This document shows positions 15,374 to 25,425 of a stretch of DNA of 64,000 nucleotides, in pieces. The stretch is taken from the NCBI GenBank assembly GCA_949788275.1, contig OX460916.1:2604001-2668000 (forward strand). The letters are read 5' to 3'. The position numbers and the translations under genes were made by a program. Position 1 is the stretch's first letter. Every line of letters begins with the position of its first letter. Below the pieces are notes generated by a model, which was given only the letters and a program-made list of their open reading frames with translations, did not search any database and had not been told where the DNA came from. The stretch comes from Weeksellaceae bacterium (GTDB taxonomy: Bacteria > Bacteroidota > Bacteroidia > Flavobacteriales > Weeksellaceae).

Positions 15374-16759
15374 TTATTGATATTTCGGGTTTTGAATCAT
15401 CTTGGGATTTGTATTCATCTCATTGATTGGAATAGGAAAAACACGTTTAAAATCATTGAATGGAACTATTGGATTTTGATTAACATTGGCAGGATTTTTA
15501 ATAACATCTAAACCAAGTCGATTTAAATCGAATAGGCGATGACCTTCAAAAGCTAATTCAATTCTACGTTGTCTATATATTTCATCAAGGAGAACTTGAC
15601 CACTTTCTGAAAAGCTATACTGATCATTTCGATTATTTTTCACCCACTGATTAAGTTCAGCCAACGCTTCCGATTGATTAGTATAATACATGGCCTCTAT
15701 CTTATTAAAAAAGATTTCACTCGCTCTTAAAACAATGTTATCATTATCATCTGCACCGAACTTTAATACATTGTATGGTCGTACGTCAGCTACACCGCGC
15801 TTCAGTATGTATAAATTTTTTCGTGCATCGTTATTTTCAATTAAGTCATATAATACGGAAGAAGCTACATTTTGGTCATATCGTCCTCCTCGGGTCCAAG
15901 TTGCACCAATAGCATCATTTGCGCCTAACTTGTCTAACGAGGAGTAAACGACAGCAAATAGTGTTTCTTTGTAATTTAAAGGATTGACATAGTAATCGAG
16001 TAGATTTTCCCCTTTCACATAGGTGTCTGGAGTCTGTGTCAACGCTAAATTAGCATGCTCCACAACCTTCGGATACTGTTTTTGAAAAAGATACACCCTT
16101 GATAATAGGGCATGAATTGCTGGTTTAGTTATGCGTCCCTTGTGAACTTGATTAATATGTTCAGCAGCATAAGTTAGGTCATCTATAACTTGTGCATACA
16201 CTTCATCTACCGATTTCCTTTCCAAAGCTTCACCAATGGCAAATTTATAAGGAATGGGTATACCTAAACTTTGATCAAATGAGCCATAAGGCCTAGCATA
16301 ATAATTAACTAAATTAAATAACATCAATGCCCTAATTGCTTTGGCTTCCGCCATCATACTGGGTACCGATGGATCTGAAATTAGGCTCTCATGTTCAATA
16401 ACATAATTCACACGAGCGATAACCCTATACATCCTTGTCCATAGTGCTCGAGTTGTTCCACCTTCAGAAATAGCATGGGTATAGGTATTGTAATCGGTAA
16501 ATCGATTTGAATTTCGTAGCGTTACATAACCGTTATCTGAGAGTATTTCTTGGGCTGTGATTAAGTGGTTTCCGTAAACATGTTGATGTTGCACACCAGC
16601 ATATATTCCCAAAATAGCGTTTTCCATTTGTTGGATATTTGTAATAGCTCCTTCGGCATCAACCGAATCTGAAGGATCAAATTTCATAAAGTCATCTTGA
16701 CAGGAATTAAACATCACAAAATTCCCTATAATTCCTATAATAAGTAGTATTCTTTTCAT
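15374..16759 (-). CDS. SusD/RagB-type substrate-binding lipoprotein (pair 1)
   Basis: A 461-residue surface lipoprotein. The lipobox FNSC places the lipidated cysteine at about residue 20. An N-terminal SusD-like part with tetratricopeptide helices (AEAKAIRALMLFNLVNYY, about 130-147) precedes the RagB domain. The C-terminus has the family patterns RRIELAFEGHRLFDLNR (about 409-425) and NPKMIQNPKYQ at the end. SusD proteins cap the SusC channel and bind the ligand, usually an oligosaccharide or peptide. The gene is 11 bases downstream of its SusC partner and no glycoside hydrolase follows, so the substrate cannot be inferred. Confidence 0.9.
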   Translation of the reverse strand: MKRILLIIGIIGNFVMFNSCQDDFMKFDPSDSVDAEGAITNIQQMENAILGIYAGVQHQHVYGNHLITAQEILSDNGYVTLRNSNRFTDYNTYTHAISEGGTTRALWTRMYRVIARVNYVIEHESLISDPSVPSMMAEAKAIRALMLFNLVNYYARPYGSFDQSLGIPIPYKFAIGEALERKSVDEVYAQVIDDLTYAAEHINQVHKGRITKPAIHALLSRVYLFQKQYPKVVEHANLALTQTPDTYVKGENLLDYYVNPLNYKETLFAVVYSSLDKLGANDAIGATWTRGGRYDQNVASSVLYDLIENNDARKNLYILKRGVADVRPYNVLKFGADDNDNIVLRASEIFFNKIEAMYYTNQSEALAELNQWVKNNRNDQYSFSESGQVLLDEIYRQRRIELAFEGHRLFDLNRLGLDVIKNPANVNQNPIVPFNDFKRVFPIPINEMNTNPKMIQNPKYQ

Positions 16760-16770
16760 TTTTTTATCAT

Positions 16771-19700
16771 TTAAAAATCTAATGTTACACCAAGTAAAAA
16801 CTGTCTAATATTGGCTTGTGATTGATCATAGATACCTAAGTTTGAAACGCCATAAGTAAAACTATTTGAAGCTGTTTCGGGGTCAAACCATAATCTGCTA
16901 TCAAATGCCCATGTACCAAGATTATATCCTTTGACATAAATATAAAGTCCTTCAATAGGAGATTTCTCACCACCCAATACAGCTTTATTAAAGCGATAAC
17001 CAACTTCAGCAGAACGCCATCGTATGTGATCCGCATCATATAGATAACGTGTAGAACCAGCACCACTATTCGAGTTACCACCATATATTTGTTGAGGTAA
17101 CGTTGCAGAACCAGCATTCTCTGGTGTCCATCCTCCTTCTGCCCATTCTTTTCGGGTATTCAAATAGGCATAAGCCCCATCACCATTGTAGACAAATCCC
17201 CAATTATCATAGACGGAGTGCCCCCCAGCATAGGTAAATTGAGTACTGAAGTTAAATCCCTTGTAATTGAAAGAAGAAGAAAGTCCAGCCGTATGAATAG
17301 GCAGAGCTTGTTTTCCAGTAAAGGACAGAGCTGCTAATCCACTAACACTTGTTGTTGTAGTTCTTGTATCATCCGTATACCACAATGGCTTTCCATTTGT
17401 TTGATCTACCCCTGCCCATAAACGCGTGTAAAATTCTGTAGGATTATGGCCTTCTGCAAATGCTTTCAAACCATTTTGAACAGAAATATCGGTATTCAAA
17501 CGTTTAATTTCAGATTTATTATAAGCATAATTTGCTGTAATCGACCAATTTATATTATTTGACCGTATAGGAATTACCGTTAAAATAGTTTCAAAACCAT
17601 CACTTCGTGTATCACCAATGTTTTTTAAAATTTCATTAAATCCTGAGGAAGATGGATTTGTAGGGGAATCAAACAATAACATTTTTGATTTTTTCACATA
17701 ATATTCAACCGATCCACTAATCCTATTTTGGAAAATACCAAAATCGATTCCAAAATTAGAGGTTGTTGTAGTTTCCCACTGCAATTTACGGTCACCGATT
17801 TGATTTACATAGCCACCTGGCTCACCGAGATAAGAACCAGCAGCAGGAGCGAACAATGTGCGTGATCTATAATTACCAATATTCGCATTTCCTACTTCTC
17901 CATAGGATACCCTTATTTTCAAATCGTTTATTTTAGTTCCTAGCAGAAAATTTTCGCGGTTTATATTCCATGAGGCTCCAACACCATAAAAATCGGCCCA
18001 TTTATTTGAAGATGAAAATCGTGAAGATCCGTCACGTCTGTAATTCGCTGCCACGGAGTACCGATTATTAAAAGTATAAGAAACCCGACCAATATAGCTC
18101 AAGAAAGAATAGTCTCCTGCCGACGATGTTCCATCTGAAACATTCGCCGCATTATTTAATGTCGGTTTTCTTGCTCCTGAAGGATAACCTCGTTTATGAA
18201 CCGTCATAATTTCTTCCCCATATTCGAAAGCTTCCATACTTGCAGAAGCGGTAACGGCATGTAAATCGGCAAAAACTTTGTTAAAATTAAAGGAGTTTGC
18301 CCAATTCCATGTGGTAAAATCCCGGGCACTCGCATATCCATATCCATTTCCAAGGGGTTCCGCAGCATTATTTCCATCCCCAAAATCAGGATTCCAAAAC
18401 GTGAGTTCGTTAAAATGATTAAAATCGACCCCAAATCGTGATTCAAAAGTTAAATAAGGAGCAATTTTATATGAACCATTCACATTGGCAAGAACTTTGT
18501 AAAATTTAGATATTCTAGAATTCGCATCTTGAATTGCTCTTGGATTGAATTCTGGATTGAGGTACAATATGTCCAAATTAAGGGTTCCATCTTCGTTATA
18601 AATTTTTTGGGTTGGTGAAATTAAATTTCCAGCAAATACTGGATTAGAAAATGAAGAACCCGCAGAAGGTCCTAATTGTGTTGATTTACTCATGGAAATA
18701 TCAAATCCTAATTTTAAACGATCATTGGCGTCCCATTCCGTATTTAAGTAGCTAGACATACGGTCGTATTTAGCATCTCTCGCCAACCCTTGTTGACTCG
18801 TATAACTCAATGACGTAAAAACTCTAAAATTATCCGATCCACCCTGATAATTGACAATATATTTCTCTGAACCAATGGTGTTATTTCTCGTCGATTTTCT
18901 CCAATTATCATTGGTTTTACCATCCCAATTCATCCAAGAAGGGCCAGTAACGATAGCATAGGCTTGGTCAAAATTAGTTCCAGTTCGATTAGCATAAGTG
19001 TTCGCAAAATAATTTGCATGGCCTTGGGCATCTAGCCAATCTTTTTTCTCAAAGGCCACGTTTCCAAAACCGAATTCGGTATTCATCGAAAATTTATTCG
19101 CATTATTTATTCCTTTCTTAAGCGTAACTAAAATTACGCCATTTGCCCCCCTTGAGCCATAGAGCGATGTCGCCATTGCATCTCTCAACACGGTAACAGA
19201 CTCAATAGTAGAAGGATCAATATTAGCCAAAGCATTAGCCGTCGTAGCAGCGCCCGCATTATCTCCTGTTAAAACGGGTATTCCGTTAATAACAACTAGA
19301 GGCATAGAATCTGTCGTTAGCGAGGTAATACCCCGAACAAATATAGGTGAGAAAGCACCAGGCTGACCACTGATAGCTCCTATGGTTAATCCTGGTACTT
19401 GTCCTTGAAGTGCCTGTTCAAAGGAAACAGCACCGACTTTCGTAATGTCTTCAGCAGAAATAGTAGTATAGGAACCCGTTTTTTGCTCCATAGTCTCACG
19501 AATACCATACCCAATAACAGTCACCTCCGCTAAAGCGACTTCCTCCTGAACTTTCAAAACGCCCATATCATTGGACATAACCTGAAATTCATTTCCATTG
19601 ATGAGAAGGACATCGCCAATTTTGGCATCGATATCGAATTGGCCGTTTTGGTCGGTATACACCACGGTCGAGGTTCCTTTTACTGTCACTTGCGCATCGA

Positions 19701-19809
19701 CTTCGGGGAAGCCGTTGGCATCCACGACTCCCCCTCTAATTTGTGCATAGGAGGCAGCGCTAAACGCAATGAATGCTACTGTACTTAATAGCAACTTTAT
19801 TTTCTTCAT
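16771..19809 (-). CDS. SusC/RagA-type TonB-dependent outer-membrane transporter (pair 1)
   Basis: A 1012-residue transporter from the ATG at 19809 (an in-frame ATG lies two codons earlier). A signal peptide ends ASYAQ near residue 23. A compact beta-domain of about 70 residues follows (DANGFPEVDA, VKGTSTVVYTD, FDIDAKIGDVLLINGNEF). The TonB-box region EVTVIGYG, the plug with FVRGITSLTTDSMPLVVING and YGSRGANGVILVTLKKG, and a 22-strand barrel ending LLGVTLDF complete it. It imports ligand captured by its SusD partner using TonB energy. There is no N-terminal secretin (STN) domain and no anti-sigma gene nearby, so ECF-type signalling is not expected. Confidence 0.93.
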   Translation of the reverse strand: MKKIKLLLSTVAFIAFSAASYAQIRGGVVDANGFPEVDAQVTVKGTSTVVYTDQNGQFDIDAKIGDVLLINGNEFQVMSNDMGVLKVQEEVALAEVTVIGYGIRETMEQKTGSYTTISAEDITKVGAVSFEQALQGQVPGLTIGAISGQPGAFSPIFVRGITSLTTDSMPLVVINGIPVLTGDNAGAATTANALANIDPSTIESVTVLRDAMATSLYGSRGANGVILVTLKKGINNANKFSMNTEFGFGNVAFEKKDWLDAQGHANYFANTYANRTGTNFDQAYAIVTGPSWMNWDGKTNDNWRKSTRNNTIGSEKYIVNYQGGSDNFRVFTSLSYTSQQGLARDAKYDRMSSYLNTEWDANDRLKLGFDISMSKSTQLGPSAGSSFSNPVFAGNLISPTQKIYNEDGTLNLDILYLNPEFNPRAIQDANSRISKFYKVLANVNGSYKIAPYLTFESRFGVDFNHFNELTFWNPDFGDGNNAAEPLGNGYGYASARDFTTWNWANSFNFNKVFADLHAVTASASMEAFEYGEEIMTVHKRGYPSGARKPTLNNAANVSDGTSSAGDYSFLSYIGRVSYTFNNRYSVAANYRRDGSSRFSSSNKWADFYGVGASWNINRENFLLGTKINDLKIRVSYGEVGNANIGNYRSRTLFAPAAGSYLGEPGGYVNQIGDRKLQWETTTTSNFGIDFGIFQNRISGSVEYYVKKSKMLLFDSPTNPSSSGFNEILKNIGDTRSDGFETILTVIPIRSNNINWSITANYAYNKSEIKRLNTDISVQNGLKAFAEGHNPTEFYTRLWAGVDQTNGKPLWYTDDTRTTTTSVSGLAALSFTGKQALPIHTAGLSSSFNYKGFNFSTQFTYAGGHSVYDNWGFVYNGDGAYAYLNTRKEWAEGGWTPENAGSATLPQQIYGGNSNSGAGSTRYLYDADHIRWRSAEVGYRFNKAVLGGEKSPIEGLYIYVKGYNLGTWAFDSRLWFDPETASNSFTYGVSNLGIYDQSQANIRQFLLGVTLDF

Positions 19810-20299
19810 AATCAAGTATTTAGTGTAATTTGAAAAAGAAATTATAAAAATTGATTCTGAAAAACAAAGAAAATAGGCTTGATTTTCGTGAAGTTAAAAC
19901 ACAATAAAAGTATAAACATCATTGATTTTTAATGCTTTATATAAAAAAAAATTAAGTGGTTGAGTCATTACAAGCAATAGCATAATAGCAGTAAAAGTAG
20001 TCTAGCCAATAAGTGTTAATCAATTGTTAAAAAATAGTTGCTCACATTGGGTATTATAAACAATAAAGAGAATAAATGAAAATGGTAAGCGTAAATATTT
20101 AACATTTTGTTAACTAAATTAAGATTTAGTTTTTGGTCTTTTTTAAGAAGGAAATGATAGAAATGGATGAAAACATCAATTAACTATATAGTAATAATGT
20201 AAATAAAAAGATGGTGGGAATTAAAAATTAGTAGGGCATAAAAAAACCCTCGAAGAAACTTCGAGGGTTTGGATGTTATAGAAATGTATTCTATTGGTA
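19810..20299. other. Intergenic region upstream of SusC 1
   Basis: About 490 AT-rich bases between two same-strand SusCD units. The only clear structure is the terminator of pair 2 at 20244-20270. The promoter of pair 1 should be here, but I find no exact TAnnTTTG box on the minus strand. Confidence 0.6.
20244..20272 (-). terminator. Terminator of SusCD pair 2
   Basis: AAACCCTCGAAG (20244-20255), loop AAA, CTTCGAGGGTTT (20259-20270); the A-run at 20241-20246 gives the minus-strand U-tract. Confidence 0.85.
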
Positions 20300-21736
20300 T
20301 TAGTTATTCCAACCTGGATTTTGTACCATTTTTGGGTTTAAGTTCATAGATGATTGAGGAATAGGTAAAACCATTCTTCTATTATCAGCTGGTGTATCAC
20401 AATTCCCAAAACAATTAGTATTCTTAACAATACCTAAATTATTACGTTTTAAATCAAAGAAACGAGTTCCTTCACCAACGAATTCTTTACGTTTTTCTGT
20501 TAAGATTGCAGTAAGAACATCACCAGTATAAGTAGATCCTCCTCGCTCAACAGCAAAAGCATTTAGCTCATTTAAAGCTTGAGCTGACTGACCTAAATGA
20601 GTCATAGCTTCCCATTTAATGAATAAAGCCTCAGTCATTCTGAAAATTTTAACATCACCAGTAAACTGAGCTCCGTCCATCTTAAGTGGATATTTATTCA
20701 ACCATAGTCCAGTAGGATCATCATTCGTAGGTGCACCAACAGAACTAAGTAACTCTAAACGAGCATCAGTAGGAGCATATAGATTATACAATTCTTTCCT
20801 TACAAGAAGTGAAGCATGAGCACCTCCTTTTTGATAAAATACAGCAATAGCTGCATTCACTTGAGGGTTATTAGCAGTACTCATAGCAACTTCCCAAATC
20901 GTTTCGGGTTGATTCTCATATAAGTCAGAAGTACTTGCAGTAAAATAAGACTTCAAGTCTTTCTTCTCAATTAATTTATAATTAGCTGGAGAGGATGTAA
21001 TTACCTCATTTGCATAATTATAAGCTTTTTGATAATCACCTTGTTCACCTCTAGTTAAATAAACTTTTGATAAGATAAACTTTGCTACTGATGAAGAGAA
21101 ATATGCTTTACTTTTAGGTATATTATTCTCAACTGTAATTCCCTTTTCTAAATCACTAATAATTTGTTCATATGACTTAGCAATAGTCTCTCTTCCATAT
21201 TTACCATTTGGATCAAAATTCCCTGTATAAATAGGAATTCCAAGTTCTGGATTTCTTTTAGAAGTAGGGTTAGCAGCATAAAAATTCATTAAATAAAAGT
21301 AAGCTAGCCCACGACCAATATGAGCCTGTGCTTTGAATTTTTTAACCTCTGAAGATTCTGCTATACTCGAGTTTAATATGTCATTAGATGACGATACAAC
21401 ATCATAAAGTCTATTCCACTGTGCGAAATCACCTCCTGATGAAGTCCACGACATTCCGTTCGTTGTTCTAAAATAGCCGTCATTTGTTTCACTAACAAAT
21501 ACATTCTCTGATAATAAATCTCCGAAAATAGAGATGTTAGAACCAAAAGCATCTTGATGACCTAATGACATATACATCCCATTTAACGCTTTTTCCATAA
21601 TAGCTTCCGAAACAACAGGGCTTTCACCTGGAGTTACAATTTCACCATCAACTGGAAATTCATTAAGTAAATCATTATCACATGAAACCATCATTAAACT
21701 TGATAATGATAATAATAATATTGTAATTTTTTTCAT
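20300..21736 (-). CDS. SusD/RagB-type substrate-binding lipoprotein (pair 2)
   Basis: A 478-residue lipoprotein with lipobox MVSC (cysteine at about 19). Family signatures include the helical KFKAQAHIGRGLAYFYLMNFY (in two blocks near 133-153), EKRKEFVGEGTRFFDLKRNN near 424-443, and the ending NPKMVQNPGW. It caps the outer-membrane transporter encoded 11 bases upstream. A conspicuous NTNCFGNCDTPADNRR segment near the C-terminus carries a cysteine pair not found in the other two SusD proteins of this window. The gene ends at a strong terminator, so the unit is only two genes and the substrate is unknown. Confidence 0.9.
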   Translation of the reverse strand: MKKITILLLSLSSLMMVSCDNDLLNEFPVDGEIVTPGESPVVSEAIMEKALNGMYMSLGHQDAFGSNISIFGDLLSENVFVSETNDGYFRTTNGMSWTSSGGDFAQWNRLYDVVSSSNDILNSSIAESSEVKKFKAQAHIGRGLAYFYLMNFYAANPTSKRNPELGIPIYTGNFDPNGKYGRETIAKSYEQIISDLEKGITVENNIPKSKAYFSSSVAKFILSKVYLTRGEQGDYQKAYNYANEVITSSPANYKLIEKKDLKSYFTASTSDLYENQPETIWEVAMSTANNPQVNAAIAVFYQKGGAHASLLVRKELYNLYAPTDARLELLSSVGAPTNDDPTGLWLNKYPLKMDGAQFTGDVKIFRMTEALFIKWEAMTHLGQSAQALNELNAFAVERGGSTYTGDVLTAILTEKRKEFVGEGTRFFDLKRNNLGIVKNTNCFGNCDTPADNRRMVLPIPQSSMNLNPKMVQNPGWNN

Positions 21737-21747
21737 TTCTTTTTTAT

Positions 21748-24700
21748 TTAAAAATCAATAGATAAACCTAAAGAATAACTTTTCATAATAGGAGAAGTAT
21801 AATCAAACACTCCCTTCCCTTGCCATTGATAAGTTTGTCTATTCGAATTTGATTCTGGATCAAAATCCAAATCCTTATCAAATGCATAGGTCCATACATT
21901 ATTACCTTTTACATAGATTGTTAAATTATCTATTCCGATTCTTTTAGCCGTCTCACCTAAACTATAAGCTAATTTAATTTCTTTTAACCTAATGTGATCA
22001 CCGTCTCTTAACCAACGAGAAGATGGATTTTGAGAACCAGAAGCAGAACCAGTACTGTTTACTGCACCGATAACCTGTTTTGGATTAGAAGCATTTGTAT
22101 TAGTTGGCGTCCAACTATCATACAATGCTGAAGTTTGATGGTTACGGGTAATATTACTTCCATCACCTAAACTATAATTTTGCCATGCATCGTAAATAGC
22201 ATACTCAAATTGACCAGCAAAGAATGCACTTAAAGATAAACCTTTATATGAAAAATCTGTTCTTAAACCAGCCATATATTTAGGGAAAGCTGATTTACCT
22301 TGGTAATACTTAGTTGCTTTAGTTATATCATTTACAGTTTCTGTTTCGGAACCATCTTTATAAAACAATGCATCTCCATTAGTTGGGTCTACCCCTGCCC
22401 ATCCATAAGTATAGTACTCACCAAATGTATGCCCTTGTTCAAGAACTTTTAATGAACCTTCCATGTATTTGGCATTAGGATCTTCTAATTTACTTACTTG
22501 ACTTTTATTGTATGAAAAGTTAGCATTAAGAACCCATTTAAACTCCCCATTGAATGGTCTTGCCATAATGGTTCCTTCAATTCCTTTATTAACGATCTCT
22601 CCAATATTTGACATAAATGAATTAACGGGAGAAGGAGTTTCTCCAAGGATTGAAGAAGGGAAAATTGCATCAGATGTTTTTCTATTATACACATCAATAG
22701 TACCCGAAATTATATTTTTCATAATTCCAAAATCCAATCCAATATTCCATTGTTTCGATACTTCCCATTTCAAATTAGGATTACCAGCAGATGTAATATT
22801 TAAACCAGGCTCATCTCCATAAACATTACCCGTAGGAATTCCATAAGTTGTAAGTCCATTATAAATCAAGCCCCAACTATCAGCATAAGGAATATTTCCA
22901 GTCTCACCATAGTTTGCTCGTATACTTAAATCAATACCAGAACCCGACAAGAAAGACTCTCTTCCTATATTCCAAGACGCTCCAGTTGACCAGAAAATCC
23001 CATCTCTGTTATTTTCACCTAAAGTTGAGTTAGAGTCTCTACGAATATTAGCTGTTAATGAGTATTTTTTATCTAAGCTATAGCTCAATCGTCCAAAGTA
23101 TGAAAACTGAACCCATTTTCTTCTATCACCTTGTTGACCTAAACTAAAATCAGTGGCTGCATTCATCCAAGGACGATCTAAACCTGCACCAATTTGGTAT
23201 TTCCAAACAGATGAATGCTCTTGATAATCCATTCCTGCATTCACTTCAAAACTATGAATATCTGCAATCGTTTTACGGTAAGTAAGAGTGTTAGTCCAGT
23301 TCCAATCAAAAGCACTTCTATAAGAATCTTGTAAAAGCCCATTATATCCTAAACCATCACCAAAATTAGGATTCCACCACGATTTTTCATTAAAAACCTG
23401 GTACTGTGAACCGAATAATGAATTTAAGCTTAAATCTTTTGTAAAATCATACGTTGCTGTTAAAGATCCAACAAATGTTTGAATAGATCCTTTTACAAAA
23501 TTTTCTTTTTGAATAGCAACAGCATTGAATGTTTTTCCAGTCCCAAGATTTAAATTATACGAACCATCTTCATTGTACACTGAATGAGTTGGCAGCATTG
23601 ACCACTGAGTTAACCATGGATTAGAATTAGACCCACCTTGACTATAGGTTCTATTCTCAACGCTGGAAACATTAGTAGTAACACCTAGTTTAAGACGATC
23701 ACTGGCTTTATGATCCACAGCTAAACTTGCTGAATATCGATCAAATTTACTTTCTAATACTAATGGTCTGTTTTGATAATAAGTCAAACCTGCTCTAAAA
23801 GAGGTGTTTTCACTTCCTCCTTGAATAGAAACATTATAGGTATTAACTGTTGATGTTCCACGCTGAATTTCATCTCTCCAATTAGTATCAGACACACCAT
23901 CATATTTAACATCTTTATCTCTAAAGTATGTAGCTGCTTCTTCTAATGAATTAAATTTACCCGTATTATAACGAACCATAGCTCCCCAATCTAAGAATTC
24001 ACTAGCATTCATGAATTTCATACGATCAAAAGCAATTGATTGAAATGCTGATTCTGTAGACAGATTAACTTTAGTTGCTTGATTGTACTTACCTCTTTTC
24101 GTAGTGACTACAATTACTCCGTTTGCGCCACGAGCACCATATAATGCAGTTGATGAAGCATCTTTAAGTACAGTAACATTTTCAATTTGGTTGGGATCAA
24201 TTGATGATAAAGGATTAAATGATGCAGTCAATGATGCATTGTCCGACCCTTTCCCTACTACAACTCCATCAATTACGTACAATGGATTAGTACTACCAAT
24301 AAAAGAACCAACCCCACGAATTGCTACAATATTTGAAGATCCAGGTTGACCACCATTCGTAGAAAAATTTAATCCCGCAACACGTCCATTCAAAACTTCA
24401 TCAATCGAAGCTACTGGAGTATTTTCAAAATCTTCTTTCTTAATTGTAGCATATGAACCAATTTTTTGAGTTGGATCTAAAGTAATACCACCAATAATAC
24501 TTACTTCAGCTAAATCAATTGGGCTATCAGCTTTCGCTTTTAAGACTCCAAGTTGAGTAGAAGTAACTTTAAATTCTTTTCCATTAATTACTAAGACATC
24601 ACCTACTTTCGCATCGATATCAAAATTTCCGTTTTCATCAGTAATAGCTACCTTTCCGGTACCTTTTACGATAACTTCAGCATCAGACTCAGGAAAGCCA

Positions 24701-24795
24701 TTCGCATCGTTTACAACACCTGTCACCTGAGCGAAAGCAGCTGTTCCTAAACCTAAGAATGCTACTAAGCCCAAAGACATTAATCTTCTCCTCAT
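21748..24795 (-). CDS. SusC/RagA-type TonB-dependent outer-membrane transporter (pair 2)
   Basis: A 1015-residue transporter. It has a signal peptide (MRRRLMSLGLVAFLGLGTAAFA) and the same compact N-terminal domain as pairs 1 and 3 (DANGFPESDAEVIVKGTG, FDIDAKVGDVLVINGKEF). The TonB-box region AEVSIIGG follows, lacking the usual GYG ending, then the plug with SIDPNQIENVTVLKDASSTALYG and GANGVIVVTTKRGK, and the barrel ending YSLGLSIDF. The 5' region upstream is a 590-base AT-rich stretch, unusually long for a compact genome. Together with the adjacent SusD it forms one import complex of unknown ligand. Confidence 0.93.
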   Translation of the reverse strand: MRRRLMSLGLVAFLGLGTAAFAQVTGVVNDANGFPESDAEVIVKGTGKVAITDENGNFDIDAKVGDVLVINGKEFKVTSTQLGVLKAKADSPIDLAEVSIIGGITLDPTQKIGSYATIKKEDFENTPVASIDEVLNGRVAGLNFSTNGGQPGSSNIVAIRGVGSFIGSTNPLYVIDGVVVGKGSDNASLTASFNPLSSIDPNQIENVTVLKDASSTALYGARGANGVIVVTTKRGKYNQATKVNLSTESAFQSIAFDRMKFMNASEFLDWGAMVRYNTGKFNSLEEAATYFRDKDVKYDGVSDTNWRDEIQRGTSTVNTYNVSIQGGSENTSFRAGLTYYQNRPLVLESKFDRYSASLAVDHKASDRLKLGVTTNVSSVENRTYSQGGSNSNPWLTQWSMLPTHSVYNEDGSYNLNLGTGKTFNAVAIQKENFVKGSIQTFVGSLTATYDFTKDLSLNSLFGSQYQVFNEKSWWNPNFGDGLGYNGLLQDSYRSAFDWNWTNTLTYRKTIADIHSFEVNAGMDYQEHSSVWKYQIGAGLDRPWMNAATDFSLGQQGDRRKWVQFSYFGRLSYSLDKKYSLTANIRRDSNSTLGENNRDGIFWSTGASWNIGRESFLSGSGIDLSIRANYGETGNIPYADSWGLIYNGLTTYGIPTGNVYGDEPGLNITSAGNPNLKWEVSKQWNIGLDFGIMKNIISGTIDVYNRKTSDAIFPSSILGETPSPVNSFMSNIGEIVNKGIEGTIMARPFNGEFKWVLNANFSYNKSQVSKLEDPNAKYMEGSLKVLEQGHTFGEYYTYGWAGVDPTNGDALFYKDGSETETVNDITKATKYYQGKSAFPKYMAGLRTDFSYKGLSLSAFFAGQFEYAIYDAWQNYSLGDGSNITRNHQTSALYDSWTPTNTNASNPKQVIGAVNSTGSASGSQNPSSRWLRDGDHIRLKEIKLAYSLGETAKRIGIDNLTIYVKGNNVWTYAFDKDLDFDPESNSNRQTYQWQGKGVFDYTSPIMKSYSLGLSIDF

Positions 24796-25425
24796 AGTTT
24801 TATTTTTATAACATTTTAGACAAAACTCTAACTTTTTTTTAAGAATTACAAATAATATAACAATACTATGTTAAATTTACTTAATAAATACAATAATTAA
24901 AATTGATTAATAATTAAAAAAATTAGGCATTAAATTAATTAAAAATCAAAAATAAGGGAATTTAATCAACAATAACAGCAAAAAAACACCCAAACCATCA
25001 AACAATAGATAATATAAGTTTCTAATAATTTAACATTTTTCAGAAAATTATACTCTTTTTTTTTGTCGATAATTGATTAATCTTAAGCATATTTTACTAA
25101 TATAATAAGTCAATAAAGTATATCAAGGAGTTACTGAAATCATATCCTCCACTTATATTTTTCAATTCTAAATGAAATAACCCTCATATAGACAAGCAAA
25201 TGGAAGATAAAATATCGCAAAATGCTTTAAAAATCATTTTTCATTCAACCTGTATAAATACACAGAAAATTGATGTATAAATATTCACGGATAATGTCCG
25301 TTTTAGGAAATATTTTCTACAAATATGCATTTACTTAAACTTTTTCAAGGGTATTTAGCATCATCACATCATTATTTGACATAAAAAAAGGGCTGCTAAT
25401 GCAGCCCTTTTTCAATACGCTTATT
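24796..25425. other. Long AT-rich intergenic region upstream of SusC 2
   Basis: About 630 bases between SusC 2 and the DUF5689 gene, both on the minus strand. The terminator of the DUF5689 operon sits at its right end. No small gene, repeat or exact -7 consensus was found in the remainder; it may hold a long 5' leader or regulator sites for SusCD pair 2. Confidence 0.6.
25384..25413 (-). terminator. Terminator of the DUF5689 operon
   Basis: AAAAAGGGCTGC (25385-25396), loop TAAT, GCAGCCCTTTTT (25401-25412). Confidence 0.85.

Noticed and set aside
22508-22822. 104-codon open frame on the plus strand within SusC 2
   Set aside because: Antisense shadow of the transporter coding frame; no family features.
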